In this document: in pieces, positions 17,631 through 26,901 of the stretch
How the letters are laid out: each line of letters begins with the position of its first letter
Position numbering within the stretch: the stretch's first letter is position 1
Assembly (NCBI GenBank): GCA_015655125.1
Contig: JAATFP010000040.1
Coordinates: 1 to 64,000, forward strand
Source: Chitinophagales bacterium
GTDB taxonomy: Bacteria > Bacteroidota > Bacteroidia > Chitinophagales > Chitinophagaceae
Direction: 5' to 3'
DNA: 64,000 nucleotides
Notes under the pieces: generated by a model
The model's database searches: none
Seen by the model: the letters and a program-made list of their open reading frames with translations, nothing else
Told to the model about the DNA's origin: nothing
Translations under genes and position numbers: made by a program

Positions 17631-18592
17631 GTGAACTGGTAAGTATCATCATGCCGGTATATAATACGGCGAAATATTTGCCGGCTGCTGTTGATTCCAT
17701 CCTGAAACAAACCTATGGAAACATTGAATTGCTCATCGGCGATGACGGTTCCACAGATGAAAGCTGGACGGTCATATCTTCTTTTTCAGATCCCCGTATC
17801 AGGAAGATCAGGTTTGAAAACAATCGTGGTAACCTGACGATGTGTAACCATCTTTTTTCTGAATGTAAAGGCGCGTATGTCGGTATCCAGGATGCAGACG
17901 ACTGGTGCGACTTGGACCGTATTGAAAAGGAAGTGGCATTTTTGCAACAACATCCGGCAACGGCACTTGTGGGAACGGCATTTGGTATCGGCGATGAAAA
18001 CGGCAACGTTCGATCGCGCCATAAATACGAGCTGGATAAAGCCGGCATTGAACGGTTTATCGACCAACATCAATACCTGCCTTTTCATTGTGCATCGGTA
18101 TTGGTACGGAGGGAAGTGTTGGATACTGTTGGAAATTACCGGATGTACTTCGACCGCATCAGCGCAGCGGATTTCGATTGGGTATATCGCATCATGGGGA
18201 AATATGAACTGGGTATGGTAACGGATACATATTATTATTACAGAACAAATCCTGCATCTTTTACGCGTACATTCAATAAAAACCTGAAACGAAAATTCAG
18301 TGAGAAACTTGCCTTTTTTTTTCTGGAAGAAAGAAGAAGAACAGGCACAGACAGCCTCGCAGAAAACGACCGAGCTGCCATTACCGCTTTCCTTGCACCG
18401 CTTGAATTACCTTATCAGAAAAATGCGGGCCTCATCTATGCTGATGAATCTATCGTTCATCTGAAGGCGGCAAATTATTTAACGGCGCTTCGTTACAATA
18501 TCGCCGGCATTTTAAAGGCGCCTGCTAAAGGATACAATTACAGCGCATTTTTCAGAAGCGTGAAATATATCCTGGCAAAATATTTAAAATGA
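17627..18592 (+). CDS. Glycosyltransferase family 2
   Basis: 321 residues from ATG 17627, in an ATGA overlap with the previous stop. The frame runs upstream to GTG 17594, but SELVSIIMPVYN marks the normal N-terminus. Motifs: GDDGSTDES and the metal site QDADDW, then the acceptor-half segment AADFDWVYRIMGKY. The end overlaps the next gene by ATGA. This is one of a run of GT2 genes that would each add a different linkage. Confidence 0.9.
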   Translation: MSELVSIIMPVYNTAKYLPAAVDSILKQTYGNIELLIGDDGSTDESWTVISSFSDPRIRKIRFENNRGNLTMCNHLFSECKGAYVGIQDADDWCDLDRIEKEVAFLQQHPATALVGTAFGIGDENGNVRSRHKYELDKAGIERFIDQHQYLPFHCASVLVRREVLDTVGNYRMYFDRISAADFDWVYRIMGKYELGMVTDTYYYYRTNPASFTRTFNKNLKRKFSEKLAFFFLEERRRTGTDSLAENDRAAITAFLAPLELPYQKNAGLIYADESIVHLKAANYLTALRYNIAGILKAPAKGYNYSAFFRSVKYILAKYLK

Positions 18593-19596
18593 TCCCTGAA
18601 GTATCCATTATTTTTCCTGTATACAATGCCGACCCGTTTTTGCGGGCGGCGATGGATTCGATCCTGGGACAGACGTTCACAAACTTTGAGGTCATCGTAT
18701 TAAATGACGGCTCTACTGATAAATCGGAAGAACTCATTCTTTCTTACGTTGATAGCAGGATAAAATATCATCACCAGCAAAACAGCGGGGTAGCAGCTGC
18801 TTTAAACAAAGCGGTTTCGCTTGCAGCCGGCAGGTATTTATGGCGCCATGATGCAGACGATATTTCCTTACCAGAGAAGCTCGCAACGCAGGTAAGCTTT
18901 TTGAATGACCATCCGGATGTAGCATTATGTGCGTGCCAGGTAGCTTTTATGACAGAAAATGGAAAAGTGGCATGGAACTTCAGGCAACCGAATGATAAAA
19001 GTTTTGCAGCAAAAACTGTGATGGAAGTGACACGTGAAAAATTCAACCCTTATTCGCCTGTTACACATGGAACCGTATTAATGCGCTCGGAAGTGATGCG
19101 CGAACTGGGCGGTTACCGCGCCGAATTCGTTACCGGCGAAGATATCGACCTTTGGCTGCGGCTCATACAACACCATCGTGCAGTAGTGTTGCATCAATGT
19201 TTGTCGCTGCATCGGCTCAGCAGTTCTTCGGCTACACAGGTACATGGATGGAAGAATAAATTCTTTCGCGAACTTGCCTTTGAGTATTATGATCAGCGAA
19301 TGGCGCTTGGTACCGACGACCTTCAAAGAGGAAAAGCCATCGTGCTTCCGCAAACACCCGTTCGCAAAGAAAGCGTTGTAAATCCCCCGGGTAAAAATTA
19401 CCGGCACGATATCCTTTCTTACCTGTACCCGTTGCATCTCAATGCGGGGGACTATGCAACATCGTTGAAGATGATTCGCCACGCCGTGCGGGATGGATGG
19501 AAAAATTCGCAAACCTGGAAGAAAATTTTTTTCCCGATCATCGGGAAAAAAAATATATCAAAACTTGTATCTGTAAAAAAAACCTTAAAAAGATAA
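18589..19596 (+). CDS. Glycosyltransferase family 2
   Basis: 335 residues. SIIFPVYNADPF, LNDGSTDKSEE and the metal site RHDADDIS are clear, with TGEDIDLWLRL in the acceptor half. The start ATG at 18589 overlaps the previous stop. It resembles its upstream neighbour in layout (VYNxxxFLxxAxDSILxQT), suggesting an old duplication, but the motifs differ enough for separate specificities. The basic C-terminal tail may hold it at the membrane. Confidence 0.9.
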   Translation: MIPEVSIIFPVYNADPFLRAAMDSILGQTFTNFEVIVLNDGSTDKSEELILSYVDSRIKYHHQQNSGVAAALNKAVSLAAGRYLWRHDADDISLPEKLATQVSFLNDHPDVALCACQVAFMTENGKVAWNFRQPNDKSFAAKTVMEVTREKFNPYSPVTHGTVLMRSEVMRELGGYRAEFVTGEDIDLWLRLIQHHRAVVLHQCLSLHRLSSSSATQVHGWKNKFFRELAFEYYDQRMALGTDDLQRGKAIVLPQTPVRKESVVNPPGKNYRHDILSYLYPLHLNAGDYATSLKMIRHAVRDGWKNSQTWKKIFFPIIGKKNISKLVSVKKTLKR

Positions 19597-19598
19597 AC

Positions 19599-20699
19599 AT
19601 GGCGAATCAAGACCTTAAACCGCGTTTTTACACACAATTAGAAGGGCTGCGTGGTGTAGCAGTTTTTTTAGTGTTGATATCACACTTCATTGTAATTACC
19701 TTTTTTGCAAAACTGAAATTTCTCAACCTCGGATTTTGGGGTGTAAATATTTTTTTCGTGCTGAGTGGTTTTTTAATTACGGAGATATTACTAAAAGAAA
19801 TCTACGCAGGAAAATCTGCGGGCCATATTCTTAAAAACTTCTATCTGAAACGAACCCTGCGGATATTTCCCGTGTATTATCTCACCGTTATCATTCTTTC
19901 GGCTTTTAAGATCGGTAACGTACAGGATATTTTACCGTGGGCACTCACTTATACGCTTAATATCGGGAACATCTGGTTTGGGGTAAATAATAATATTACC
20001 ATGCACTTTTGGTCACTATGTGTGGAGGAGCAATTTTACCTGCTGTGGCCGTTATTGCTGATCGTCGTTCCCAGGCGATTTCACTTACGGACGTTTCAAG
20101 GCATAATCTTGCTTGCAATTATTTTACGCGCTGTTGCCAGGATTATTCATTTTGACAGTTATTTAGGCTTTAACCACGGATCGATGTTTACTTGCCTGGA
20201 TGCCTTGGTTGGCGGCGCTTTGCAGGCTTATCTTAAACTCAATAAAGAATTTTTTTTGAAGTCGGTATTAAAAAAAACTTATTTGCCTGTTATACTTGTT
20301 GTGGCATTTTTAGGGCTCTCTTATTTGCTTCCGGAAGAAAATATTTTATTACAATCATTCGGAAGAACAATATGTATGTTGACAGCTTTCTTTGTGGTTG
20401 GATGGGGTGCGCTTCATATTAAAACAGCATGGCAGCCTTTGGTTGAAAACCGCGTTGTCCGTTATCTGGGATCGATATCTTACGGTGTGTATGTTTTCCA
20501 TTGGATCATCTTTTCGATATTTATCATTTCCTTTCGCGAATACTGGAGCCATTTAAATTTCGGTAAATTCCGGCTGCTGTCCTACCATGCCTGGCTTCCT
20601 GCGTTTGTGCTTTTTACTGTTGTCACCATTGCGGTTGCCTCTCTTTCTTATTTCATTATGGAAAAGCCTTTATTGAAATTGAAACGGAAGATATCGTAG
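19599..20699 (+). CDS. Acyltransferase family 3 membrane protein (OafA-like)
   Basis: 366 residues from ATG 19599, 2 bp after the previous stop; the frame runs upstream to 19497 only inside the preceding gene. About ten membrane helices. LEGLRGVAVFLVLISH with its conserved His, NIFFVLSGFLITEILL and WSLCVEEQFYLLWPL are family signatures. It is closely similar in layout to the protein at 12242, so the locus encodes two O-acylating enzymes, perhaps for two positions on the glycan. Confidence 0.92.
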   Translation: MANQDLKPRFYTQLEGLRGVAVFLVLISHFIVITFFAKLKFLNLGFWGVNIFFVLSGFLITEILLKEIYAGKSAGHILKNFYLKRTLRIFPVYYLTVIILSAFKIGNVQDILPWALTYTLNIGNIWFGVNNNITMHFWSLCVEEQFYLLWPLLLIVVPRRFHLRTFQGIILLAIILRAVARIIHFDSYLGFNHGSMFTCLDALVGGALQAYLKLNKEFFLKSVLKKTYLPVILVVAFLGLSYLLPEENILLQSFGRTICMLTAFFVVGWGALHIKTAWQPLVENRVVRYLGSISYGVYVFHWIIFSIFIISFREYWSHLNFGKFRLLSYHAWLPAFVLFTVVTIAVASLSYFIMEKPLLKLKRKIS

Positions 20700-21728
20700 A
20701 TGGCTGGTACGCCCACTATAAGCGTCATTATGCCGGTGTTTAACCGCGCTGATGTAATTGCGGAGTCGATAGCTTCTCTCTTAAAACAGGAATTTCAAAA
20801 TTGGGAGCTGATCATCGTTGATGACGCATCAACCGATGAAACATTCGTCACCGCCGGTAAATTTGCTGCAGATGATCTGCGCATAAAAGTGTTTCCACGG
20901 CAGGGCGAAACAAAAGGCGCAAACGCCTGCCGTAACCAGGGCCTTCATCGGGCAACGGGTGAATACGTGATTTTTTTAGATTCTGATGATGTATTAAAAC
21001 CGGATTGTTTTACGCAAAGAATTAAAGCAATCGAAGGAAATTCCGGCCTCGATCTGCTGGTTTTTCCCGGAGCAGTTTTTTCCGATAACCCCCGGGAACC
21101 TGATGTATACTGGAACATAAAAAATGAAGCATCAACATTAGATCGTTTCTTTTTATTTGACGGGCCCTGGCAAACAACCGGCGCCACCTGGAAACGTTCT
21201 TTCCTCCTTGCTTCTTCCCTTGCCTGGGACGAGCATCTTTTCCTCTGGCAGGATATAGATTTCCATATACAGGCGGTATTGAAAGAACCGGTTTATAAGA
21301 TATTCTGGGAATTGCCATTTGATTATCTGGTGAAAAGCAGCAGTCCCGATAGTTTGAGCAGGGTAGACTATAACAACGAAAAAAAGATCGTCTCGCGCAT
21401 TTATTTTTGGAAAAAATATTTGAAAGCATTGGGTAACACCGATCAGAAGTGTATTGAACCTTCTTCATTAAAATTGCTATTGTTAAACGTACTTAAGATT
21501 TACGCTGTACAACGCAAGTGGAAGAATTTCAAAACAACCATAAATTCTGCCTTGCAATACAATGTCATAACCAGAAGCGAATTTAGGTTGATTCGCCGCA
21601 ATGCAATGCTGGCAGCACTTTCGCGCAACATGGCGAAACGTTTCAGGTTCCCTTCTGAAAATGTATTGAATATTTTTAAACATCTTACGGCTAATACCCT
21701 GCAAAAAATTCCGGTGATAGCATCGTGA
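20700..21728 (+). CDS. Glycosyltransferase family 2
   Basis: 342 residues, start directly abutting the previous stop. SVIMPVFNRADV, VDDASTDETF, the NACRNQGLHRATGEYV stretch and metal site LDSDDVL are clear. The acceptor half has FLWQDIDFHIQAVL. The last ~90 residues form a basic, probably helical tail that could bind the membrane. The end overlaps the next GTG start (GTGA at 21725). Confidence 0.9.
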   Translation: MAGTPTISVIMPVFNRADVIAESIASLLKQEFQNWELIIVDDASTDETFVTAGKFAADDLRIKVFPRQGETKGANACRNQGLHRATGEYVIFLDSDDVLKPDCFTQRIKAIEGNSGLDLLVFPGAVFSDNPREPDVYWNIKNEASTLDRFFLFDGPWQTTGATWKRSFLLASSLAWDEHLFLWQDIDFHIQAVLKEPVYKIFWELPFDYLVKSSSPDSLSRVDYNNEKKIVSRIYFWKKYLKALGNTDQKCIEPSSLKLLLLNVLKIYAVQRKWKNFKTTINSALQYNVITRSEFRLIRRNAMLAALSRNMAKRFRFPSENVLNIFKHLTANTLQKIPVIAS

Positions 21729-22705
21729 CGACGGGCAATGAAAATATCCTGATATCAATCGTGATACCTGTTAAGAACGGCGTATCCTGGCTCGATGCGT
21801 GTATGAAAGGTATCATGCAACAAACGCTTTTTGCAAAATCAGAGATCATCATCCTTGACTCCGGCTCGGATGACGGTACTTTAGAATTATTAAAAAAATA
21901 CCCTGTAACAGTTTATAATATTCCGCCGGCATCTTTCAATCATGGCGACACAAGGAATTTCGGTGTTGAAAAGAGCAATGGCAAATATGTGGTGATGACG
22001 GTTCAGGATGCCGTGCCGTCTTCAGAAAACTGGTTGCAGGAACTGATCAACGGATTTGTGAACGATGATGTTGCCGGGGTTTGCGGCCAGCAGATTGTAC
22101 CGCATGATGCAGACAAGAATCCTGTGCAATGGTTCAGGCCGGTAAACGGCCCGGCATTAAAAGAAATATCTTTTTCAAAGGCTGCTGAATTTGATTCATT
22201 GCCCCCGTTGCAAAAAGTGAAGTTGTGCGGCTGGGATGATGTAACGGCCTGTTATCGCCGCGAAATATTATTGAACATTCCTTTTGAACATGTAACATTT
22301 GCAGAAGACGCATTGTGGGCGAAAGCTGCACTCCGGGCCGGTTATACAATAGTTTACAATACTGCCGCCCGTGTGTTTCATTATCATCATGAGGAACCTG
22401 ATTTTACTTTCAAACGAAACCTTACGGTAAATTATTTCCGGTACAGTTTTTTTGAATTTGTTCCTCCCAAACCTGTGTTTACTTTTAAAAGGAAATTGCA
22501 GATCATTAAGATGTTGCAGAGAGAAAAAATATCACCCGGACAAAAATTGTATTGGTGGAAATACAACGTTGACCTTTATAATGCAAGGAAACGCGCATAC
22601 GATGTTTTCAGCGCCGCCCTTGGAAAAGGCGAAGACCAGCTCGATCTCGTGCATGAGCAATATTGCGGTAAGGCACCTATGTCAAAACAAAAGAAAAGCG
22701 CATGA
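21725..22705 (+). CDS. Glycosyltransferase family 2 (rhamnosyltransferase-like)
   Basis: 326 residues from GTG 21725. SIVIPVKNGVSWLD, LDSGSDDGTLE, SFNHGDTRNFG and TVQDAVP are typical of the GT2 subgroup that includes rhamnosyltransferases, where QDA takes the role of DxD. The acceptor half has FAEDALWAKAALRAGY. Rhamnose as donor is only a family-level guess. The end overlaps the next gene by ATGA at 22702. Confidence 0.87.
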   Translation: MTTGNENILISIVIPVKNGVSWLDACMKGIMQQTLFAKSEIIILDSGSDDGTLELLKKYPVTVYNIPPASFNHGDTRNFGVEKSNGKYVVMTVQDAVPSSENWLQELINGFVNDDVAGVCGQQIVPHDADKNPVQWFRPVNGPALKEISFSKAAEFDSLPPLQKVKLCGWDDVTACYRREILLNIPFEHVTFAEDALWAKAALRAGYTIVYNTAARVFHYHHEEPDFTFKRNLTVNYFRYSFFEFVPPKPVFTFKRKLQIIKMLQREKISPGQKLYWWKYNVDLYNARKRAYDVFSAALGKGEDQLDLVHEQYCGKAPMSKQKKSA

Positions 22706-23535
22706 ATGAGCAACCACTTGTAAGTGTATTGATGACCACCTATAACCGTGAGAAATATCTTGCGGAAGCGATTGAAAGTGTGCTTGCTTCTACGTATAAA
22801 AATTTTGAACTGATCATCGTAGACGACCGCTCGAAAGATCGTACTGTTGAGATAGCCCGGGAGTATATGTCTAAAGATGAGCGTATACAGGTTTATGTAA
22901 ATGTTGAGAACCTGGGAGATTATCCAAACAGGAACATGGCCGCTTCTTACGCCAAAGGTAAATACATCAAATACGTAGATGCAGATGATATGATTTACCC
23001 GCACGGGCTGGAAGTATTGGTTACCATGATGGAAAAGTTTCCGGAAGCCGGATGGGGATTGTGTTCGTTAAAGCAAGGTGTATCGCGGTTATTTCCATTT
23101 CAATTGACTCCTAAGGAAGCGTACGAGTATCATTACTTTGGCCCGGGCCTGTTTGTGAGAGCCCCGCTTTCTTCTATCATAAAAAAAGAGGTGTTTGATT
23201 CCGTACATGGATTTAAGCCAATAAAAATGGCTGGCGATTATGAAATGTGGCACAGGTTGGCGCAAAAGTTTCCCGTGGTGCTAATGCCCCAGGGAATCAT
23301 TTGGTGGAGGCAGCATGATCAGCAGGAAATGAATAGCTACAGGGATTTCATTAAAGTGTATGAAAGGCTTAAAATAAATTTTTTATTGGATCCATTGTGT
23401 CCGTTAACAAAAGAACAGTCGCAACAGGTAATAAAAAATACCAGGATATTACTAAAGAAACAATTACTTAAAGGCATTATTAAATTTAACCCGGCGCGTA
23501 TAAAAGATAATTTTATAAAGCTAAAAGAGTACTGA
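22702..23535 (+). CDS. Glycosyltransferase family 2
   Basis: 277 residues. SVLMTTYNREKYL, VDDRSKDRTVE and VDADDMI mark the donor half; MAGDYEMWHRLAQKF marks the acceptor half, followed by the WWRQHDQQE loop. Start ATG 22702 in an ATGA overlap. The C-terminal ~70 residues are Lys-rich and probably amphipathic. Sugar unknown. Confidence 0.9.
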   Translation: MNEQPLVSVLMTTYNREKYLAEAIESVLASTYKNFELIIVDDRSKDRTVEIAREYMSKDERIQVYVNVENLGDYPNRNMAASYAKGKYIKYVDADDMIYPHGLEVLVTMMEKFPEAGWGLCSLKQGVSRLFPFQLTPKEAYEYHYFGPGLFVRAPLSSIIKKEVFDSVHGFKPIKMAGDYEMWHRLAQKFPVVLMPQGIIWWRQHDQQEMNSYRDFIKVYERLKINFLLDPLCPLTKEQSQQVIKNTRILLKKQLLKGIIKFNPARIKDNFIKLKEY

Positions 23536-23548
23536 ATAGCCATTTGAT

Positions 23549-24307
23549 ATGCGCAACCTGATGTATATTTTATATTCGTTCTTAAAAAAGATGCTCAAGG
23601 GCTTTCAGTGGGCATTCCGTGCGGTTTATATGAAGTCGGGGAAAAACCTGAAAATAGCTTATCCTTTAGTTATCGGTGGTACAGGTAAAATTAAGTTGGG
23701 CAACAATGTGCAAATTGGTCATCATGCCGAATTAACTGTAAACAAAAAAGCACACCTTGCGATAGGGAACAATGCTTCTATTGACAAAAACGTAACCATA
23801 AAAGTTGTGGAAGAAGGAAATTTGATAGCAGGAGATTTTTTTTCTGTTGAACAAGGTTCCCGTATTTTTCTCCGGAATGATTGGACGTTCGGCAACAAAA
23901 TCAGGATAAGCACAAACTGCCAGATCTTTTCGCGCGAGCGGGGATTTTACGGAAAGTTGACGATCGGCGATGGAACCCACGTTGGCGATGGAACCATCAT
24001 CGATGTAAGCGACGATATACAGATAGGAGAAGATGTTGCCATCGGGCCCAACTGCACGATGTACACGCATGACCACAACTATCGCGAAGCTGGCGTTGCG
24101 GCGCCATGGCACGGTAAGCCAGTGGCACATCCGATCAGTATCGGCAACGGCGCCTGGATCGGCTCAAACGTTACCATTCTTCCCGGCGTGCATATCGGCG
24201 AATGCGCCATCGTTGCGGCGGGGGCCGTTGTAGCAAAGAGCGTGGCCGCATACGCAATGGCAGGCGGTGTTCCGGCAAAAATCATCAAAAGCGATTTCAG
24301 GGATTGA
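23549..24307 (+). CDS. Hexapeptide-repeat acetyltransferase
   Basis: 252 residues. From ~45 on there are many left-handed beta-helix hexapeptide turns (IGNNAS, VGDGTI, IGEDVA, IGPNCT, IGNGAW, IGSNVT, IGECAI). The catalytic-type His lies in YTHDHNYREAG, and the end VPAKIIK is typical of maltose/xenobiotic acyltransferase relatives. It would be a cytoplasmic trimer moving acetyl from acetyl-CoA to a sugar. The first ~30 residues are hydrophobic/basic and may bind the membrane. The stop overlaps the next ATG. Confidence 0.88.
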   Translation: MRNLMYILYSFLKKMLKGFQWAFRAVYMKSGKNLKIAYPLVIGGTGKIKLGNNVQIGHHAELTVNKKAHLAIGNNASIDKNVTIKVVEEGNLIAGDFFSVEQGSRIFLRNDWTFGNKIRISTNCQIFSRERGFYGKLTIGDGTHVGDGTIIDVSDDIQIGEDVAIGPNCTMYTHDHNYREAGVAAPWHGKPVAHPISIGNGAWIGSNVTILPGVHIGECAIVAAGAVVAKSVAAYAMAGGVPAKIIKSDFRD

Positions 24308-25683
24308 TGAATAGAATGGAGAAAAAAAATATTATTTTCATTAGTTATGAATTTCCGCCGCGCGTGAGCGGCGGTACATTTCGTCCGCTGAAATTTGCAA
24401 AATATTTACCGGAGTTTGGGTTCAGGCCATACGTGTACAGCCTCGACAGTGAATATTTTATAGAGGCGAATTTCGACAGTAAAAAAGATTTTTCCTTGCT
24501 GGATGAATTGGAAGGAAAAGATGTTGTGCTGAAACCTGTAAAAATTGATTCGGTTAAACATCTATATCGCAGCACGTGGTCGCGGTTTAAAAATATTTAT
24601 TTCAATCTTTATCGCGGCAGCGAATATAAAAAGTGGGCAATCCATTTAACGGAGCAAGTTGAAAAAGATCATGCCACGGCAGATTTTAAAGCCGTGTTCG
24701 TAACCGCACCTCCATTTGGAATGTTGAAGCTCGCCACGGCGATAGCGGAAAAATTAAAGCTCCCGTTGATACTCGATATGCGCGATGCGTGGGCATTGTG
24801 GAACACGGTTCCGTTTGGCAGTTTTTTTCATTACTTACTCACAAAAAAAAAGGAAGCCTTTTATTTTAAACACGCAAATAAGATCATAGCTACCACCCAA
24901 CAAACGATAGACGACTGGCTTGAACTTCATCCGGCACTTCAAAAAGAAAAATTTGCCTGTATTCCGAATGGTTTTGATGATGAAAATAATTTGCTTGAGT
25001 TCCGGCCGTTCAGTTCCGGAAATGTAACCAAGGATCAGTTTACGATTACTTACGTGGGCAGTTTTTACTATTTCCCGGATGTGCGGCGGGAAATGCTGAC
25101 ACCCTTTTACAAACGCAATGGATTGGATATACTACATTATTTCCCCCGCAGACAGGATTGGTTGTATCGTACGCCTTTCTTCTTCTTTGCGGCTGTTAAT
25201 GAACTATTCAAAAAATATCCGGAAAGTAAAAATAAATTAAGGATCAGGTTTGCGGGTCACACACCGGAATGGTTATCAGCTATGGTGAATGAATTTTCCC
25301 TGCACGAAAATGTGGAACATCTCGGGATGATGAGCCATAAAGAATCTCTGGAGCTGCAACGAAATTCAGATGCTTTGCTGATCACTTCGGCCAAACTGGA
25401 AGGCGGCAAAGATTGTTTTGTGGCAGGAAAAACATTTGAATATTTTACGATGGGAAGGCCGGTACTGGCATTTGTGTCAGAAGGTTCGCAAAAAGATATA
25501 CTTGCACCATCTGGTGTGGCTGTTATTGTAAATCCGGATGATGCAGCTGATGGAGCGAAAAAAATGCATATGTTACTTACAAATAAAATTGATTTTACCC
25601 CGGATAAAAAATACCTGGAACAATTTGACCGGCGCAAACTTGCCGGTAAGTTGGCTGCTGTATTAACCGAAGTGATCGGGTAA
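24307..25683 (+). CDS. Glycosyltransferase, GT4-like
   Basis: 458 residues from ATG 24307 (ATGA overlap). The frame opens earlier at 24202, but that part lies wholly inside the acetyltransferase gene. The N-half begins IIFISYEFPPRVSGGTFRP, with ILDMRDAWALW in the middle; the C-half has the donor site AGKTFEYFTMGRPVLAF. It lacks a clean Glu-x7-Glu motif, which is also true of its neighbours at 25696 and 26898; the three look like one subfamily in tandem. Confidence 0.82.
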   Translation: MNRMEKKNIIFISYEFPPRVSGGTFRPLKFAKYLPEFGFRPYVYSLDSEYFIEANFDSKKDFSLLDELEGKDVVLKPVKIDSVKHLYRSTWSRFKNIYFNLYRGSEYKKWAIHLTEQVEKDHATADFKAVFVTAPPFGMLKLATAIAEKLKLPLILDMRDAWALWNTVPFGSFFHYLLTKKKEAFYFKHANKIIATTQQTIDDWLELHPALQKEKFACIPNGFDDENNLLEFRPFSSGNVTKDQFTITYVGSFYYFPDVRREMLTPFYKRNGLDILHYFPRRQDWLYRTPFFFFAAVNELFKKYPESKNKLRIRFAGHTPEWLSAMVNEFSLHENVEHLGMMSHKESLELQRNSDALLITSAKLEGGKDCFVAGKTFEYFTMGRPVLAFVSEGSQKDILAPSGVAVIVNPDDAADGAKKMHMLLTNKIDFTPDKKYLEQFDRRKLAGKLAAVLTEVIG

Positions 25684-25695
25684 ATTGCTTTATTG

Positions 25696-26901
25696 ATGCG
25701 AATACTATTTTTGTCAACACATAATTTTGCTACCAATCCGCGACTTGTTAAAGAGATCGATCTTGCCTTGCGCAATAATTATGAAGTGAGCGTGGTTTGT
25801 TGTGAATTTGAAAATTGGAGCAAGCCTATCAACGACAAGATCATCGCGAGACTCAAACCGCTTACAGATTGTACGATCATTCCTGCCGGCAGGAAACCTT
25901 TCTTCGGCTGGCTGGGAAATTCTGTTTTGTTTTCGGCATCCCGTTATTTGCTCAAATTGTTTCCGCAAAATGATTATCTGTTGTCTTTGCGAAGCAATAA
26001 AAGATCTTCTCTGCTTCTCAGTGCAACAAGGAAAATTAAGAATAGGGCTGATCTCGTAGTGGCGCACAACCCGGGCAGTTTTTATCCTGCAATGCGTTAT
26101 GCAAAAGCGCATAATATCTCGTTTGGCGTTGACCTCGAAGATTATCATCCCGGGGAAACGAATGATATTAAAAGCGGGACACATTTTCGCGAGCTTTCAA
26201 AAAAAACGTTGCCGCACGCAAAATATTTATCCGCAGCTTCCCCGTTGATACTGGATTATACCTTACGCGATATCGGACCAACAAACGCCGCAAACTTTGT
26301 GGTATTGAATTATTTTCCGAAAGAAGAATTTATGACTCCCCGGGAAGTGGCCGACGACCGGCTGCAGTTAGTTTGGTTCTCGCAATATATTTCTCATGGC
26401 CGCGGGCTCGAAGAGATATTGCCGGTTGTAAGAGAATTGTCATCGAAGGTGCAACTCCATTTGTATGGCAATCTTAATGAAGATTTCAATCGTGAATGGC
26501 TTTCGGGAATCAGCAATATCGTGATTCATCCGCCGCAGGATCAGCCGGCATTACATGCTGAGCTTGCTTTGTACGATATCGGATTGGCGCTTGAAAATCC
26601 ATCGAGTAACCTCAACCGTGAGCTTTGCATTACGAACAAAATACTGTCTTACTACGAAGCCGGGTTGTACATCCTGGCGAGTGTTACGAAGGCACAGGAA
26701 GATTTTATCGATCAGCATCCGCATGCAGGAACACTTTCAACATTATCTTCGGATGCACTCTCTGTTGCGATAAAAAAATTATTTACAGAAAAACATACCA
26801 TACGTTTGCAAAAGCAAGCGCGTTTCCGGGCCGCCGCGAATGCCAGCTGGAACACGGAAGCCGAAAAGCTAGTGGATACATGGAACCGCCTCTTAACATG
26901 A
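25696..26901 (+). CDS. Glycosyltransferase, GT4-like
   Basis: 401 residues from ATG 25696; a TTG just before it is less likely. It starts RILFLSTHNFATNPRLVKE, a typical GT-B N-terminus, and has GVDLEDYHPGE at the inter-domain region. The donor half contains ITNKILSYYEAGLYILAS, which corresponds to the GT4 donor-binding helix. No enzyme activity beyond glycosyl transfer can be named. The end overlaps the next ATG by ATGA at 26898. Confidence 0.78.
   Translation: MRILFLSTHNFATNPRLVKEIDLALRNNYEVSVVCCEFENWSKPINDKIIARLKPLTDCTIIPAGRKPFFGWLGNSVLFSASRYLLKLFPQNDYLLSLRSNKRSSLLLSATRKIKNRADLVVAHNPGSFYPAMRYAKAHNISFGVDLEDYHPGETNDIKSGTHFRELSKKTLPHAKYLSAASPLILDYTLRDIGPTNAANFVVLNYFPKEEFMTPREVADDRLQLVWFSQYISHGRGLEEILPVVRELSSKVQLHLYGNLNEDFNREWLSGISNIVIHPPQDQPALHAELALYDIGLALENPSSNLNRELCITNKILSYYEAGLYILASVTKAQEDFIDQHPHAGTLSTLSSDALSVAIKKLFTEKHTIRLQKQARFRAAANASWNTEAEKLVDTWNRLLT

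Noticed and set aside
24202-24306. Longer N-terminus for the GT4 at 24307
   Set aside because: Lies inside the acetyltransferase gene in another frame; the ATGA-overlap start matches the family.
26625-26897. Longer N-terminus for the GT4 at 26898
   Set aside because: Runs through the coding part of the upstream gene; no homology-like features.
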